Under the pieces are notes generated by a model. It saw only the letters and a program-made list of their open reading frames with translations, was not told the DNA's origin and ran no database searches. 64,000 bases of DNA from Akkermansia sp. (lineage in GTDB: Bacteria > Verrucomicrobiota > Verrucomicrobiia > Verrucomicrobiales > Akkermansiaceae): assembly GCA_017517385.1 (NCBI GenBank), contig JAFWZG010000052.1, forward strand, positions 17,039 to 81,038. The letters are read 5' to 3'. This document shows positions 36,621 through 44,607 of the stretch, in pieces (position 1 is the first letter of the stretch; each line of letters begins with the position of its first letter). A program made the translations under genes and the position numbers.

Positions 36621-37499
36621 ATGTCAACAACCATTATTGATGGTAAGCAAGTTGCTGCCCAGATTCGTGCCGGTCTTGTAGCTGAAATCGAAGAGCTGAA
36701 AGCTCAGGGAAAGACCCCGGGGCTGGCAGTTGTGCTCGTTGGTGAAGACCCGGCTTCTCAGGTGTATGTAGGCTCCAAGGTTCGTGCTTGTGAAGAGCTT
36801 GGACTTTACTCACAGAAGTGGGAGCTGCCTGCAGATACTTCTCAGGAGGAGCTAGTGGCGCTTATTCATAAGCTGAACGCTGATGACCGCATACATGGCA
36901 TTCTTGTTCAGAGTCCTCCTCCGCCTCACATTGATGAAGAGGCCGTCATTCTGAACATTGACCCTCGCAAGGACGTGGATGGTTTTCATCCTGCCAACGT
37001 GGCCAAGCTGGTGCTTGAGGATGAAGAGGGCTTTGTTCCCTGTACCCCTCTGGGTTGCATGGAACTGCTGAAAGCCTATGGTATTCCTACTGCCGGCAAG
37101 CATGCCGTTGTTATCGGTCGCAGTCTTATCGTGGGCAAGCCCATGGCAAACTTGCTGGTGAGTAAGAAGGCAAATGCCACTGTCACTATTGCTCATTCTC
37201 GCACAGCGGATTTGCCAGCCGTTTGCCGCACTGCTGATATCATCGTGGCAGCCGTTGGTCGACCTGAGATGGTAAAGGCTGACTATGTGAAAGAGGGTGC
37301 CGTGGTGATTGATGTGGGTATCAATCGCATTCCGGATGCTACCCGTCCTCGTGGCTACCGAATTGTCGGTGACGTGGATTATGCTGATGTGGTGGATAAG
37401 TGTTCTGCCATAACGCCTGTGCCCGGTGGTGTAGGCCCCATGACCATTGCCATGCTGATGGCAAACACAGTGAAGGCCTGCCGCCAGCTTACCCGATAA
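36621..37499 (+). CDS. folD: Bifunctional methylenetetrahydrofolate dehydrogenase/cyclohydrolase
   Basis: FolD interconverts methylene-, methenyl- and 10-formyl-tetrahydrofolate with NADP. The 292-residue protein has [20 protein letters not shown] (with the catalytic Tyr and Lys of the family's YVxxK motif), [47 protein letters not shown], the nucleotide-binding [16 protein letters not shown] and [16 protein letters not shown]. It is the last gene of a run of four closely spaced genes (secretin, AsmA-like, DUF374, folD) and ends in a strong terminator. Confidence 0.97.
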   Translation: MSTTIIDGKQVAAQIRAGLVAEIEELKAQGKTPGLAVVLVGEDPASQVYVGSKVRACEELGLYSQKWELPADTSQEELVALIHKLNADDRIHGILVQSPPPPHIDEEAVILNIDPRKDVDGFHPANVAKLVLEDEEGFVPCTPLGCMELLKAYGIPTAGKHAVVIGRSLIVGKPMANLLVSKKANATVTIAHSRTADLPAVCRTADIIVAAVGRPEMVKADYVKEGAVVIDVGINRIPDATRPRGYRIVGDVDYADVVDKCSAITPVPGGVGPMTIAMLMANTVKACRQLTR

Positions 37500-37515
37500 A
37501 CTCTTTTAACCTCAC

Positions 37516-37554
37516 GCCTCCCTGTTTGTTTCCTGAAACAGGGAGGCCTTTTTT
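37516..37554 (+). terminator. Intrinsic terminator between folD and the next gene, abutting its ATG
   Basis: A perfect 12-bp stem (37516-37527 against 37536-37547), 8-nt loop, then C and TTTTTT. The next ATG starts at 37555, directly after the T-run. Confidence 0.9.
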
Positions 37555-38247
37555 ATGGCTGTTCATCATACGTTGAATGCTTGGGAAACAGAACAGCTGG
37601 CGGCGCACCGCCGGCTTGTCACTGACCTCCTCGCTATTGCCCGGGAAGAGTTGCCCAAGAATCCTCTCACGCATAGCCCTCGAAGGCTGGCCCTTTCTGT
37701 GCGTTTGCAGGAAGCTTTCCGCAAGAGAACATGTCCTGCCGGCATCAGTTTACTGCTGGGTGGACTCGCGGATGATGATTATCGCCCTCCCAAAGTGATT
37801 GATTATATCAACGCTGAAGATTCTACTCCGCGGGGGTATTGGCCTTCGATAAGCGCTGAACTCTTGCGTGCCTGTGAAGATTCCCTAGCTTATCTACAGC
37901 CGCTTGCTTTCTGTTACTTGCTACCTGCCTATCTGAAACTCTGGCTGGAGCGCCCGGATTATTTGTGTGCGGACTCCGTATTTTTCTATCTTTGCTATGA
38001 GCCGGATGGGAAGGGGAAGGAACAGCTTTCCCCGCTTTCACAAGCCGAGCAGGACATTGTGTCGGACATTGTTAATGAGTACCGATGTCATGCCGTTTTT
38101 TCTGATTTGGATCTCCTGTATCCCGGGCTGTTGCCTTGGGAACACGTGCGCCGACTGACTGAGAGTCCCGATACCTCAGAGGTTGAATTCGCTGAGTTTC
38201 TCGCTCTTGAATACGCTGAACGTACAGGATACCTTTCAGAAAAATAA
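37555..38247 (+). CDS. Hypothetical protein, possibly DUF6714-like
   Basis: The 230-residue protein is soluble, with no signal peptide. The central part (YWPSISAELLRACEDSLAYL, then PLAFCYLLPAYLKLWLERPD) resembles the pattern of DUF6714 proteins, which is a tentative assignment. The rest is rich in Leu, Asp and Glu. Function is unknown. Its ATG immediately follows the folD terminator, so either it is expressed only by read-through or its promoter lies inside folD; no good -10 box is seen just upstream. No alternative Met start occurs in the first part of the frame. Confidence 0.6.
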   Translation: MAVHHTLNAWETEQLAAHRRLVTDLLAIAREELPKNPLTHSPRRLALSVRLQEAFRKRTCPAGISLLLGGLADDDYRPPKVIDYINAEDSTPRGYWPSISAELLRACEDSLAYLQPLAFCYLLPAYLKLWLERPDYLCADSVFFYLCYEPDGKGKEQLSPLSQAEQDIVSDIVNEYRCHAVFSDLDLLYPGLLPWEHVRRLTESPDTSEVEFAEFLALEYAERTGYLSEK

Positions 38248-38268
38248 AAAGATAAAAAACGGTAAAAG

Positions 38269-38296
38269 TTAAAAAACGATAAGAAAGTTGTAGAAT
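38269..38296 (+). promoter_or_regulatory. Probable promoter of twin secreted peptide genes
   Basis: TTAAAA (38269-38274), 16 bp, TAGAAT (38291-38296). The leader of about 70 nt contains a small hairpin (GCCCC...GGGGC, about 38329-38344). Confidence 0.5.
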
Positions 38297-38370
38297 TTAG
38301 TATTTTTGTGCGTTCTCATGGTCAGAGGCCCCCATATGAGGGGCTGCAACAACTAAAAGAAAGCACAATT

Positions 38371-38667
38371 ATGAAAAAACAATTCGTTAAGATGGCCGCT
38401 GTAGCGGTGATGGTACTGGGAATGGCAAGCGCACAGTCTAGCGCCGCTGAAGTATCGCTGAAAGTAAATCTGTCCAATGGTGTGGTCAGTCTCTCCAGCA
38501 GCGATAATTGCTGCCATCATCAGGTAGATAATCACAGAAGGGTAGATGTAAACCGCCGTGAGGCTCAGCGCCGTGAAGAGATGCGCCGCCGCGAAGAAAT
38601 GAGACGCCGAGAACAGCAGCGCCACCATGCCGCAGCACGCCGCGCTAATCATCATGGCCGCCGTTAA
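38371..38667 (+). CDS. Small secreted Arg/His-rich protein, copy 1
   Basis: The 98-residue protein has a signal peptide (MKKQFVKMAAVAVMVLGMAS, cleaved near SAQSSA or AAE). A short beta-like segment (EVSLKVNLSNGVVSLSS) is followed by a CCHHQVDNHRRVDVNR motif and a helical Arg/Glu tail (QRREEMRRREEMRRREQQRH) ending in HHGRR. The Cys-Cys-His-His cluster could bind metal. It is a paralogue of the next gene, with the same pre-start sequence. No known family is recognised. The ATG at 38371 is chosen because it begins the signal peptide. Confidence 0.75.
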   Translation: MKKQFVKMAAVAVMVLGMASAQSSAAEVSLKVNLSNGVVSLSSSDNCCHHQVDNHRRVDVNRREAQRREEMRRREEMRRREQQRHHAAARRANHHGRR

Positions 38668-38700
38668 TTAGAAAAACAACAATTAAAAGAAAACACAATC

Positions 38701-38997
38701 ATGAAAAAGCAATTCGTTAAGTTCGCAGCCGTAGCGTTGATGGCATTGGGGGTAGTAAGTGCACAGGCAAGTGCTGCTGAGGTAGCAGTGAGAGTAAATC
38801 TGGCAAATGGTCAGGTAAGAGTTTCTCGAGATGCTCGTTGCTGTCACCACAAGGTAGATAATCACCGAAGAGTGAACGCTCACCGCCTTGAAGCCCTGCG
38901 TCGTGCAGAAATGCGCCGCCGAGAGGAAATGCGCCGCCGAGAGCAGCAACGCCGTCACTCCGCAGCTCACTGTGATAATCATCGTGGACGCCGTTAA
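38701..38997 (+). CDS. Small secreted Arg/His-rich protein, copy 2
   Basis: The protein also has 98 residues and aligns with copy 1 over its full length: MKKQFVKFAAVALMALGVVS, EVAVRVNLANGQVRVSRD, CCHHKVDNHRRVNAHR, the MRRREEMRRREQQRR helix and a final NHRGRR. The signal peptide, CCHH pair and VDNHRRV are the most conserved parts. It lies 33 nt downstream, behind a nearly identical leader (AACAATTAAAAGAAAACACA), so the unit was duplicated in tandem and is probably cotranscribed. A strong terminator follows. Confidence 0.75.
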   Translation: MKKQFVKFAAVALMALGVVSAQASAAEVAVRVNLANGQVRVSRDARCCHHKVDNHRRVNAHRLEALRRAEMRRREEMRRREQQRRHSAAHCDNHRGRR

Positions 38998-39054
38998 TCT
39001 CAGGAAGATAAATCTATGGATGACCCACCAGACACAGATATTATAACACAGCAC

Positions 39055-39103
39055 CGCCGCTGAGCCTTTCCGAAGAACTGGAAACTCAGCGGCGTTTTTT
39101 TTT
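39055..39103 (+). terminator. Intrinsic terminator of twin peptide genes
   Basis: A 10-bp perfect stem (39055-39064 against 39085-39094) with further inner pairing is followed by a run of nine T. Confidence 0.9.
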
Positions 39104-39114
39104 GTTTCTATTTT

Positions 39115-39585
39115 TCAGGCTTTCGTGTAAAGCACGGAGTCAAAGCCCTCAAACTTCTCCAGCTCTTTGCGCTGGGAAAAGAATTCTTTGAAAGGAGGGA
39201 AGTAAGTATCCGCCGGCCAGCTGCCGTGTACTTCAGATACATAGAGCCCGCTCATGAGCGGCAGCATGAGGGCATAAATCTGTGCTCCTCCTATAACCAT
39301 GATTTCTTCGCTCTGAAGCTCCATGCCGTCGAGTTCTTGCAGAGAATGAATGACGGTGGCTCCGGGGGCTTCAAAATCCATATCACGTGTGAGCACGATA
39401 TTCTGGCGGCCTGGTAGCGGGCGGCCCAGACTCTGCCAAGTTTTGCGCCCCATGAGGATGGGGTGGCCCATGGTGAGGCGCTTGAAGAGTTTGAGATCAT
39501 CAGGCAGGCGCCAGGGCATGGTGTTATTTAGTCCGATGGCGCGGTCTTCTGCCATGGCAACGACTCCGGTAAAAGTAAGGCTCAT
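39115..39585 (-). CDS. folA: Dihydrofolate reductase
   Basis: The enzyme regenerates tetrahydrofolate from the dihydrofolate that ThyA produces. The 156-residue protein has GVVAMAEDRAIGLNNTMPWR (substrate loop), LPDDLKLFKRLT (catalytic Asp at about residue 30), ILMGRKTWQSLGRPLPGR (NADPH site), IMVIGGAQIYALMLP and the C-terminal strand end. Length is normal. It is the last gene of the operon pyrF-thyA-methylase-folA, 14 nt after the methylase stop, and so is coupled to thymidylate synthesis. Confidence 0.95.
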   Translation of the reverse strand: MSLTFTGVVAMAEDRAIGLNNTMPWRLPDDLKLFKRLTMGHPILMGRKTWQSLGRPLPGRQNIVLTRDMDFEAPGATVIHSLQELDGMELQSEEIMVIGGAQIYALMLPLMSGLYVSEVHGSWPADTYFPPFKEFFSQRKELEKFEGFDSVLYTKA

Positions 39586-39599
39586 GAGGTGTGGTGGTG

Positions 39600-40727
39600 T
39601 TAGTGTTTTTCTACGAGGAAGAGGTATTCTTTCAATTTAATATCTCTGTTTCTGAGATTTCGGCAGCCCCGGAAGGTATTGTAATCCGTTTCCAGTGCGC
39701 TTACTTTGCCGATGGAGTTCAGGTGCTCCATAAAGTCATCATATTTAACGAAGCCCTCAGAGTTGTATGAGATGAGAATGAAGCGCGCCGGGCATTCATT
39801 AATGAGGTGGAAGAGCTCATCACGCGCAGACTGTGGTTTGTTGTATGCGGAGCGTTTCCAACCGCGAGGAATTCCGGATTCCGGGGAGTATGATTCCGGT
39901 TTCTCGTAATTGGCTACCAAGTTCAGCATGAAGTAATTTGACCCGTACGGGTGCTGATTATAGGGGGGATCCAGGTAGGCTAAATCCACCTCAGGCATAT
40001 TCTGCACTGCATGAATAGCTCTGCCATGGAGAATATGATTGGTGGTGTGATGCTTGGAGAAAACCGGTAGCGTTAGTTCGATATTACCCAGTATGCGGGA
40101 AAGTGCATTTCTTCCTTCACCTCCAAACTGGCCTCGACCTTCACTGTTTTTATAAAATCCTTTGAAAACGCCGGCCGTGTTGGTATGTACTGATGCACCG
40201 TAGAGCAAGGGGGCCATGAAGAAGGGGAATAGGCGCTCTGGCAATCTGTGAATAGCGCGGCTGGCCGTATCCAGATACATGGCGTTTCTCCGCGTGTAAA
40301 AGGCGCGCTCGCCGGGGCGTATATCCTCATCATTAGCCGGGGCGTACATCTCCGTAATGAAACCGGGTGTCAGGTGGAGGAGTTCGCCCTGCAGGGCTCC
40401 GAGTTGTTCTGCGAGTTCTTCGTGGTTCAGCTCATCTGCATTGGCCAAATAGCAGCGGTTAATGATGTGGGCGTAATCTTCCAAATCATTTACGTACAAA
40501 TCAGTAGCATGTTGTTTCAACAACCTTGCCACGATGCCGGAGCCGGAGAAGGCATCCAAGCAACTGAGTTTTCTGCCCCCCAGCCGCTCGCGTACTTGCA
40601 TGATGCCCTTACTGATGAATCCCAGCAGTGAACGCTTGTTACCGATATAGGTGATTATCTGCTCCGCCAAGTAGGCGGGATTTTCTTCACATTCCGGTGG
40701 CTGGGGCATGGTGTCAGGGCTGGTCAA
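39600..40727 (-). CDS. DNA N6-adenine methyltransferase, D12 class
   Basis: The 375-residue protein has the D12-class layout: [15 protein letters not shown] (SAM-contacting GNK motif, about 24-38), [14 protein letters not shown] (motif I, about 57-70) and [16 protein letters not shown] (catalytic DPPY, about 252). [21 protein letters not shown] features and [20 protein letters not shown] are also seen. It methylates adenine in DNA; the recognition site cannot be read from sequence. No restriction enzyme gene is adjacent, so it may be a solitary regulatory methylase. Its frame can start at TTG 40727, overlapping the thyA stop as TTGA; the ATG at 40709 is the alternative. Confidence 0.85.
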   Translation of the reverse strand: MTSPDTMPQPPECEENPAYLAEQIITYIGNKRSLLGFISKGIMQVRERLGGRKLSCLDAFSGSGIVARLLKQHATDLYVNDLEDYAHIINRCYLANADELNHEELAEQLGALQGELLHLTPGFITEMYAPANDEDIRPGERAFYTRRNAMYLDTASRAIHRLPERLFPFFMAPLLYGASVHTNTAGVFKGFYKNSEGRGQFGGEGRNALSRILGNIELTLPVFSKHHTTNHILHGRAIHAVQNMPEVDLAYLDPPYNQHPYGSNYFMLNLVANYEKPESYSPESGIPRGWKRSAYNKPQSARDELFHLINECPARFILISYNSEGFVKYDDFMEHLNSIGKVSALETDYNTFRGCRNLRNRDIKLKEYLFLVEKH

Positions 40728-41539
40728 ACGGAGATGGGCGCCTTGATATGTGGGTGCGGATTATAGTTCTCCAGTGTGAAATCCTCGTAATCAAAGCCAT
40801 CAATGGCAGTGACCTCGGGATTCAGCTTCATGGTGGGCAGGGGACGCGGCTCACGGGTAAGCTGCAGGCGTGCCTGCTCAAGATGATTCTTATACAGGTG
40901 CAAATCACCGAAAGTGTGCACGAACTCGCGCGCTTCATAGCCGCACACCTGAGCCACCATCATGAGCAGCAGAGCATAGCTAGCTATATTGAAGGGGACA
41001 CCCAAGAACAAGTCACAGCTGCGCTGGTACAGCTGCAAGCTCAGGCCATGCTTTTCTCCCTCTTTCTGTGCGGGAATAACACAGAACTGGTACAGGCAGT
41101 GGCAGGGCGGCAACGCCATGTTGTCCACCTCTGCCACATTCCATGCTGTAACGATGTGGCGGCGGCTCCAAGGATTATTCTTCAGGCCATTGATGAGTTT
41201 TGCAATCTGGTCTATACTGCCGCCTTCACCATCCGGCCATTTGCGCCACTGGCTGCCGTACACAGGTCCGAGGTCACCGTTCTCATCAGCCCATTCATCC
41301 CAGATGCTCACCCCATGCTCCTGCAGGTAGCGTACATTCGTGCTACCCTTGAGGAACCAGAGCAGCTCGTATATGATGGAGCGCAGGTGAAGCTTCTTTG
41401 TGGTAAGGCAGGGAAAGCCTTTCCGTAAATCGAAGCGGGCCTGGCGTCCGAACACACCGATGGTGCCGGTTCCGGTGCGGTCATCGCGTCCCACACCGTT
41501 GGTCAGCACATCGTCGAGTAGCTCCAGATACTGTTTCAT
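40724..41539 (-). CDS. thyA: Thymidylate synthase
   Basis: ThyA converts dUMP to dTMP with methylenetetrahydrofolate. The 271-residue protein contains [19 protein letters not shown], the dUMP phosphate site [17 protein letters not shown], the catalytic [10 protein letters not shown] (Cys146), [20 protein letters not shown] and the family C-terminus [15 protein letters not shown]. Length is normal for the short bacterial form. It lies between pyrF (19-nt gap) and the methylase gene (overlap). Confidence 0.96.
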   Translation of the reverse strand: MKQYLELLDDVLTNGVGRDDRTGTGTIGVFGRQARFDLRKGFPCLTTKKLHLRSIIYELLWFLKGSTNVRYLQEHGVSIWDEWADENGDLGPVYGSQWRKWPDGEGGSIDQIAKLINGLKNNPWSRRHIVTAWNVAEVDNMALPPCHCLYQFCVIPAQKEGEKHGLSLQLYQRSCDLFLGVPFNIASYALLLMMVAQVCGYEAREFVHTFGDLHLYKNHLEQARLQLTREPRPLPTMKLNPEVTAIDGFDYEDFTLENYNPHPHIKAPISV

Positions 41540-41558
41540 GGACGAAGCGTGTTATTCA

Positions 41559-42338
41559 TCAGAGCGAAAGGGCCTCGCGAATCTGCAGAGCGTATTTCTC
41601 AGCACGCTCGGCAAGGCTCAGTTCAGGATCACGGTAAAGAATACCACGGGATACGTTGATAACAGGAGGTGCCACACGGGTGCCTCCGGTAAGTGCGCTC
41701 AGGTCACCGCCCTGAGCTCCAAGGCCGGGGATGAGCAGGGGGGCATCCGGCAGCTCATTGAGCAGCTCACTGCTGGCATTCGTAAGGCCCATCACCATGC
41801 CTACTTCTGTAGCGGCACCCTCAGCGCGTGCGCGTTCCACCATGTCACCCACAAGCTGGTATACTTTGCGGCCGTTAGCAAGTGTCTGACGCTCAATGTC
41901 TGCTGAGCCTGCATTTGACGTAACCGCGAGCAGGTAAACTGCCTTGCCGGGGTGGCTCAGGAAGGGCTCCAGAATGTCATAGCCCATGAAGGGATTCAGC
42001 GTCACGGCGTCCACTTTCATGCGCTCGAAGTATGCCTGCGCGTAGTACTTCTGGGTCTCGCCGATGTCTCCGCGCTTGGCATCCAGAATGACCGGAATGT
42101 CTGCGGGCATCTCTGCCAGCAGCTCTTCGAGCATTTTCAGCCCGGGAAGGCCCATGGCCTCAAAGTAAGCGATATTCGGCTTGTATGCCGCTGCATACGG
42201 AGCCGTTTCTGTTACCACCTTGCGCAGCCAGTCGGCCAGCTCATTGATGTTTTCCGTCTGCGGGCGGGGATCCAGCCCTACACAGAGTGCGGAGCGGGTC
42301 GCGTTGATTCTTGCCTGAAGTTTTTCCGTGAATTTCAT
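41559..42338 (-). CDS. pyrF: Orotidine 5'-phosphate decarboxylase
   Basis: PyrF converts OMP to UMP. The 259-residue protein has LCVGLDPRPQTEN and the catalytic DAKRGDIGET (Asp86, Lys88, Asp91), then VTLNPFMGYDILEPF and VSRGILYR. The DAKRGDIG form and the length place it in the group 2 (mycobacterial-type) enzymes. The start MKFTEK is chosen because a TTGCCA-17-TAGAAT promoter ends 10 nt upstream; a longer in-frame extension overlaps this promoter. It leads an operon that ends with folA, which brings together UMP supply, dTMP synthesis and folate recycling. Confidence 0.95.
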   Translation of the reverse strand: MKFTEKLQARINATRSALCVGLDPRPQTENINELADWLRKVVTETAPYAAAYKPNIAYFEAMGLPGLKMLEELLAEMPADIPVILDAKRGDIGETQKYYAQAYFERMKVDAVTLNPFMGYDILEPFLSHPGKAVYLLAVTSNAGSADIERQTLANGRKVYQLVGDMVERARAEGAATEVGMVMGLTNASSELLNELPDAPLLIPGLGAQGGDLSALTGGTRVAPPVINVSRGILYRDPELSLAERAEKYALQIREALSL

Positions 42339-42348
42339 GCTGCCCGTC

Positions 42349-42377
42349 ATTCTATCATATTCTGCATAGAGTGGCAA
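42349..42377 (-). promoter_or_regulatory. Promoter of pyrF-thyA-methylase-folA operon, short leader
   Basis: On the minus strand TTGCCA (42372-42377), 17 bp, TAGAAT (42349-42354), then 10 nt to the ATG at 42338. Confidence 0.75.
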
Positions 42378-42390
42378 GTCTTTATAAATG

Positions 42391-42426
42391 AATCGTCCCC
42401 GGAGAGGCTCATCTTCGGGGACGATT
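42391..42426 (-). terminator. Probable terminator hairpin after the 42457-43404 gene
   Basis: A perfect 11-bp stem (42391-42401 against 42416-42426) closes a 14-nt loop. The T-tract on either strand is weak, so termination efficiency is uncertain. Confidence 0.5.
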
Positions 42427-42456
42427 TATGTTAAAATGAGTGTTTGTCTGAGAGGA

Positions 42457-43404
42457 TTAGGCTGTGAGGATTTCCGGCTCCTCGGCTTCTTCATCCTCGG
42501 GGCCTTCCATGCTTTCTTCCTCTAGTTTCAGCATTTGTATAATAGCCTCAGGGTCTCTGAAGTCCTGTTCCAGCTGACGGCGTGCAGCTGGTTTGTCTGC
42601 CTCTTCGTAGCAGTAATCAATAATGAGGGCAAAAATGGCCTTTACCTTCATGACGTCATCCACGGTGTTGATGCCTGCTGCCTGAAGGCGCCCAAGCTCT
42701 TCCGTCAGGAGCTCTGACATACGAGAACGCAGCCAGAGTTTTACATTTCGGGAGCTGCGGGGCAGCTGGGCTTTCAGGTGGTTCAACTTATCCGTCAGGT
42801 TCGGGATATACTCGAGCTCTGCGTCCAGCTCTTCCATGCGTTCCACATCTTCATCTGAAACTTCCTCCATGTTGGAGGCGGCTGCTTCAGCGCTGGCTCG
42901 TTCGGCACGGTCCTGTCTGATTTGTTCGAGCAGGAAATCCGGATCCTCAAATTGAGCCTCTATTGCTCTCATAGCCTCTTCCCTGAGTGCCTCATCAGGG
43001 TTCATGGATACCAGTTCTACCAGAAGTTCTCGAGCTTTATTGATATCAGCATGTGAATCAGCAGTCTTGAAAACCTCTTCCAGCATGTCTTCCAGAAGCT
43101 GAGCCTTGAGCGCTTGCACAATCAGTACCGTTTCCTTGCAGTACTCACCCTCTAGTGCTGCATTCAATGCGCGCAGCTGCAGTTCGCGATTTTCTCCGGC
43201 CTTGTTCAGTTCTTGCTCAATGCTTTGCCATTCTTGCAGGGCCTGAGGTGAAAAGCCGACGAACCCGTCCTGAAGCGGGGCTACTACTTCAGGTGCAGCT
43301 TCGGTTGATTCGTCCAAAAGCGTGATGGCTTCTTCTTGCGCAGTTCCTGTCAGAACAGGTGCACTCAGAAGAATTGCTGCAAAAGTATGCTTCAGAAGCA
43401 TCAT
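42457..43404 (-). CDS. Secreted helical protein with two copies of a thioredoxin-cluster module
   Basis: The 315-residue protein has a signal peptide (about 1-22, ending LTGTAQ) and is otherwise helical and acidic, with an EDEEAEEPE tail. Two segments, about 97-163 (KARELLVELVSMNPDEALRE then FEDPDFLLEQIRQ) and about 225-292 (TVDDVMKVKAIFALII then FRDPEAIIQMLK), resemble each other. They also resemble the C-terminal module of the thioredoxin-like proteins at 43420 and 45760 (TVEDVL..., F.NPE.LL..I). There is no CxxC. It lies upstream in the same direction or downstream partner of the 43420 gene, 15 nt apart. Function is unknown; a partner role for the redox protein is inference. Confidence 0.7.
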   Translation of the reverse strand: MMLLKHTFAAILLSAPVLTGTAQEEAITLLDESTEAAPEVVAPLQDGFVGFSPQALQEWQSIEQELNKAGENRELQLRALNAALEGEYCKETVLIVQALKAQLLEDMLEEVFKTADSHADINKARELLVELVSMNPDEALREEAMRAIEAQFEDPDFLLEQIRQDRAERASAEAAASNMEEVSDEDVERMEELDAELEYIPNLTDKLNHLKAQLPRSSRNVKLWLRSRMSELLTEELGRLQAAGINTVDDVMKVKAIFALIIDYCYEEADKPAARRQLEQDFRDPEAIIQMLKLEEESMEGPEDEEAEEPEILTA

Positions 43405-43419
43405 CGGGAGGGGGAGGAT

Positions 43420-44361
43420 TTAGCGGTTTTGGCTCTTAATCTGCTTGAGCAGCTCTTCAGGGTTGGCGAAGAGTTGATTAATGCGGGTAGCAGTTGCTTC
43501 TCGCTCTTCTGTGGGCAGAGTCTCGAGAATCTGGGTGTAAAGTTCCTTCACGGCAAGAACATCTTCTACAGTTTCGGCGGTGGAGAAGGCCGCATTAATT
43601 TTGCTGAGAAGGATTTGCTGTTTCAAGCCATTGAGCATCTGCAGGTTTGATCCGCTCACTTGGGCAATTGCTGCATTGGTGAGTTCTAGAGCGCGGTCTG
43701 CATTACGCCCACAGGCACGGAGATCCTGTTCGAGCTTATTCATTATCTCAGTTTCGCGCATCAAGTTTTGAATTCCGGTAGCGTTTTCAGTGTCCAGTTC
43801 TGCAACCTGACTCAGAAGGCCAGCAGCGCTTTCCTTGATATCATCCGGCATGTTTTCATAAACAGCCATCAGAGCCTTGGCTCGTTCTACGCCAGTCAGG
43901 GTATTAGCGGCTTCCAGACGCTGTGCGTTCTCTAGGGATTTGTCAAGCTGCTGAGCGGTGTCTTGTACGGAGGCGGGGCATCCTACGAAACCACCTACCA
44001 CTGTGCCATTTGCCGTCATGACAAGAACGGTCGGGAAGCCGCTCACCTTAAATTCTTCACACAGAGATTGATTTCTTACCAGGTTTTCATGACCGCCCAC
44101 TCGGCTGCTATCGCGAGGGACATCAATTTCAACCAGTACAAATTTGTCCGCAGCGTAAGTATCAAACTCAGGCTTGTTAAAAACATTATTTCTGAGACGT
44201 ATGCAGTATGTGCACCAGTCAGAGCCGGTAAAGTCCACCAGCACGGCCTTGTTCTCGGCTGCAGCTCTCGTTCGTGCTGCATCCAGATCCGTCATCCATT
44301 CTGCAGCGAATGCCGGCGCCACAATGGCAGCCAGCCCGGCAATTAACAAGTTCTTGAACAT
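43420..44361 (-). CDS. Secreted thioredoxin-like protein with C-terminal helical module
   Basis: The 313-residue protein has a signal peptide (about 1-19, AAIVAPAFA) and a thioredoxin-7/DsbD-gamma-like domain with FTGSDWCTYCIRL (Cys50 and Cys53) and the cis-Pro strand VSGFPTVLVM. A helical region follows and then a C-terminal module (TVEDVLAVKELYTQIL, FANPEELLKQIKSQ). It is a paralogue of the 45760 gene. The WCxYC active site and export suggest thiol-disulfide exchange in the periplasm. It is first in a two-gene unit with the module protein at 42457, and its promoter gives a leaderless message. Confidence 0.85.
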   Translation of the reverse strand: MFKNLLIAGLAAIVAPAFAAEWMTDLDAARTRAAAENKAVLVDFTGSDWCTYCIRLRNNVFNKPEFDTYAADKFVLVEIDVPRDSSRVGGHENLVRNQSLCEEFKVSGFPTVLVMTANGTVVGGFVGCPASVQDTAQQLDKSLENAQRLEAANTLTGVERAKALMAVYENMPDDIKESAAGLLSQVAELDTENATGIQNLMRETEIMNKLEQDLRACGRNADRALELTNAAIAQVSGSNLQMLNGLKQQILLSKINAAFSTAETVEDVLAVKELYTQILETLPTEEREATATRINQLFANPEELLKQIKSQNR

Positions 44362-44367
44362 GGCTAG

Positions 44368-44396
44368 ATTATGAATACTTTATGGCGGAATGGCAA
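44368..44396 (-). promoter_or_regulatory. Promoter of thioredoxin-like gene, leaderless type
   Basis: On the minus strand TTGCCA (44391-44396), 17 bp, CATAAT (44368-44373), then 6 nt to the ATG at 44361. Confidence 0.7.
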
Positions 44397-44565
44397 GTCT
44401 AATTTGCGGCATAATGATATAGAACGCGCTGAGGGCACCTTATCAGGCGAACCGTTATAGGCCGGTACGGGAGGTATGATATCAGTGTTTGCTGCAGGGG
44501 GGGCCATGATAGTTTGCAGATGCTCTATGATTTCTTTTAATTTGAAGCTTGGGTGAAAATTATGC

Positions 44566-44594
44566 TTGTCACCGGGCATTCTGCTTGCTAAACT
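44566..44594 (+). promoter_or_regulatory. Promoter of ankyrin lipoprotein gene
   Basis: TTGTCA (44566-44571), 17 bp, TAAACT (44589-44594). ATGs at 44608 and 44614 follow. The 150 bp between this and the divergent promoter at 44396 hold no clear feature. Confidence 0.6.
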
Positions 44595-44607
44595 GGCCAC
44601 ATACCAG

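Noticed and set aside
38281..38370. Riboswitch in the leader of the twin peptide genes
   Set aside because: Only a small 5-bp hairpin is visible and no known riboswitch motif is matched.
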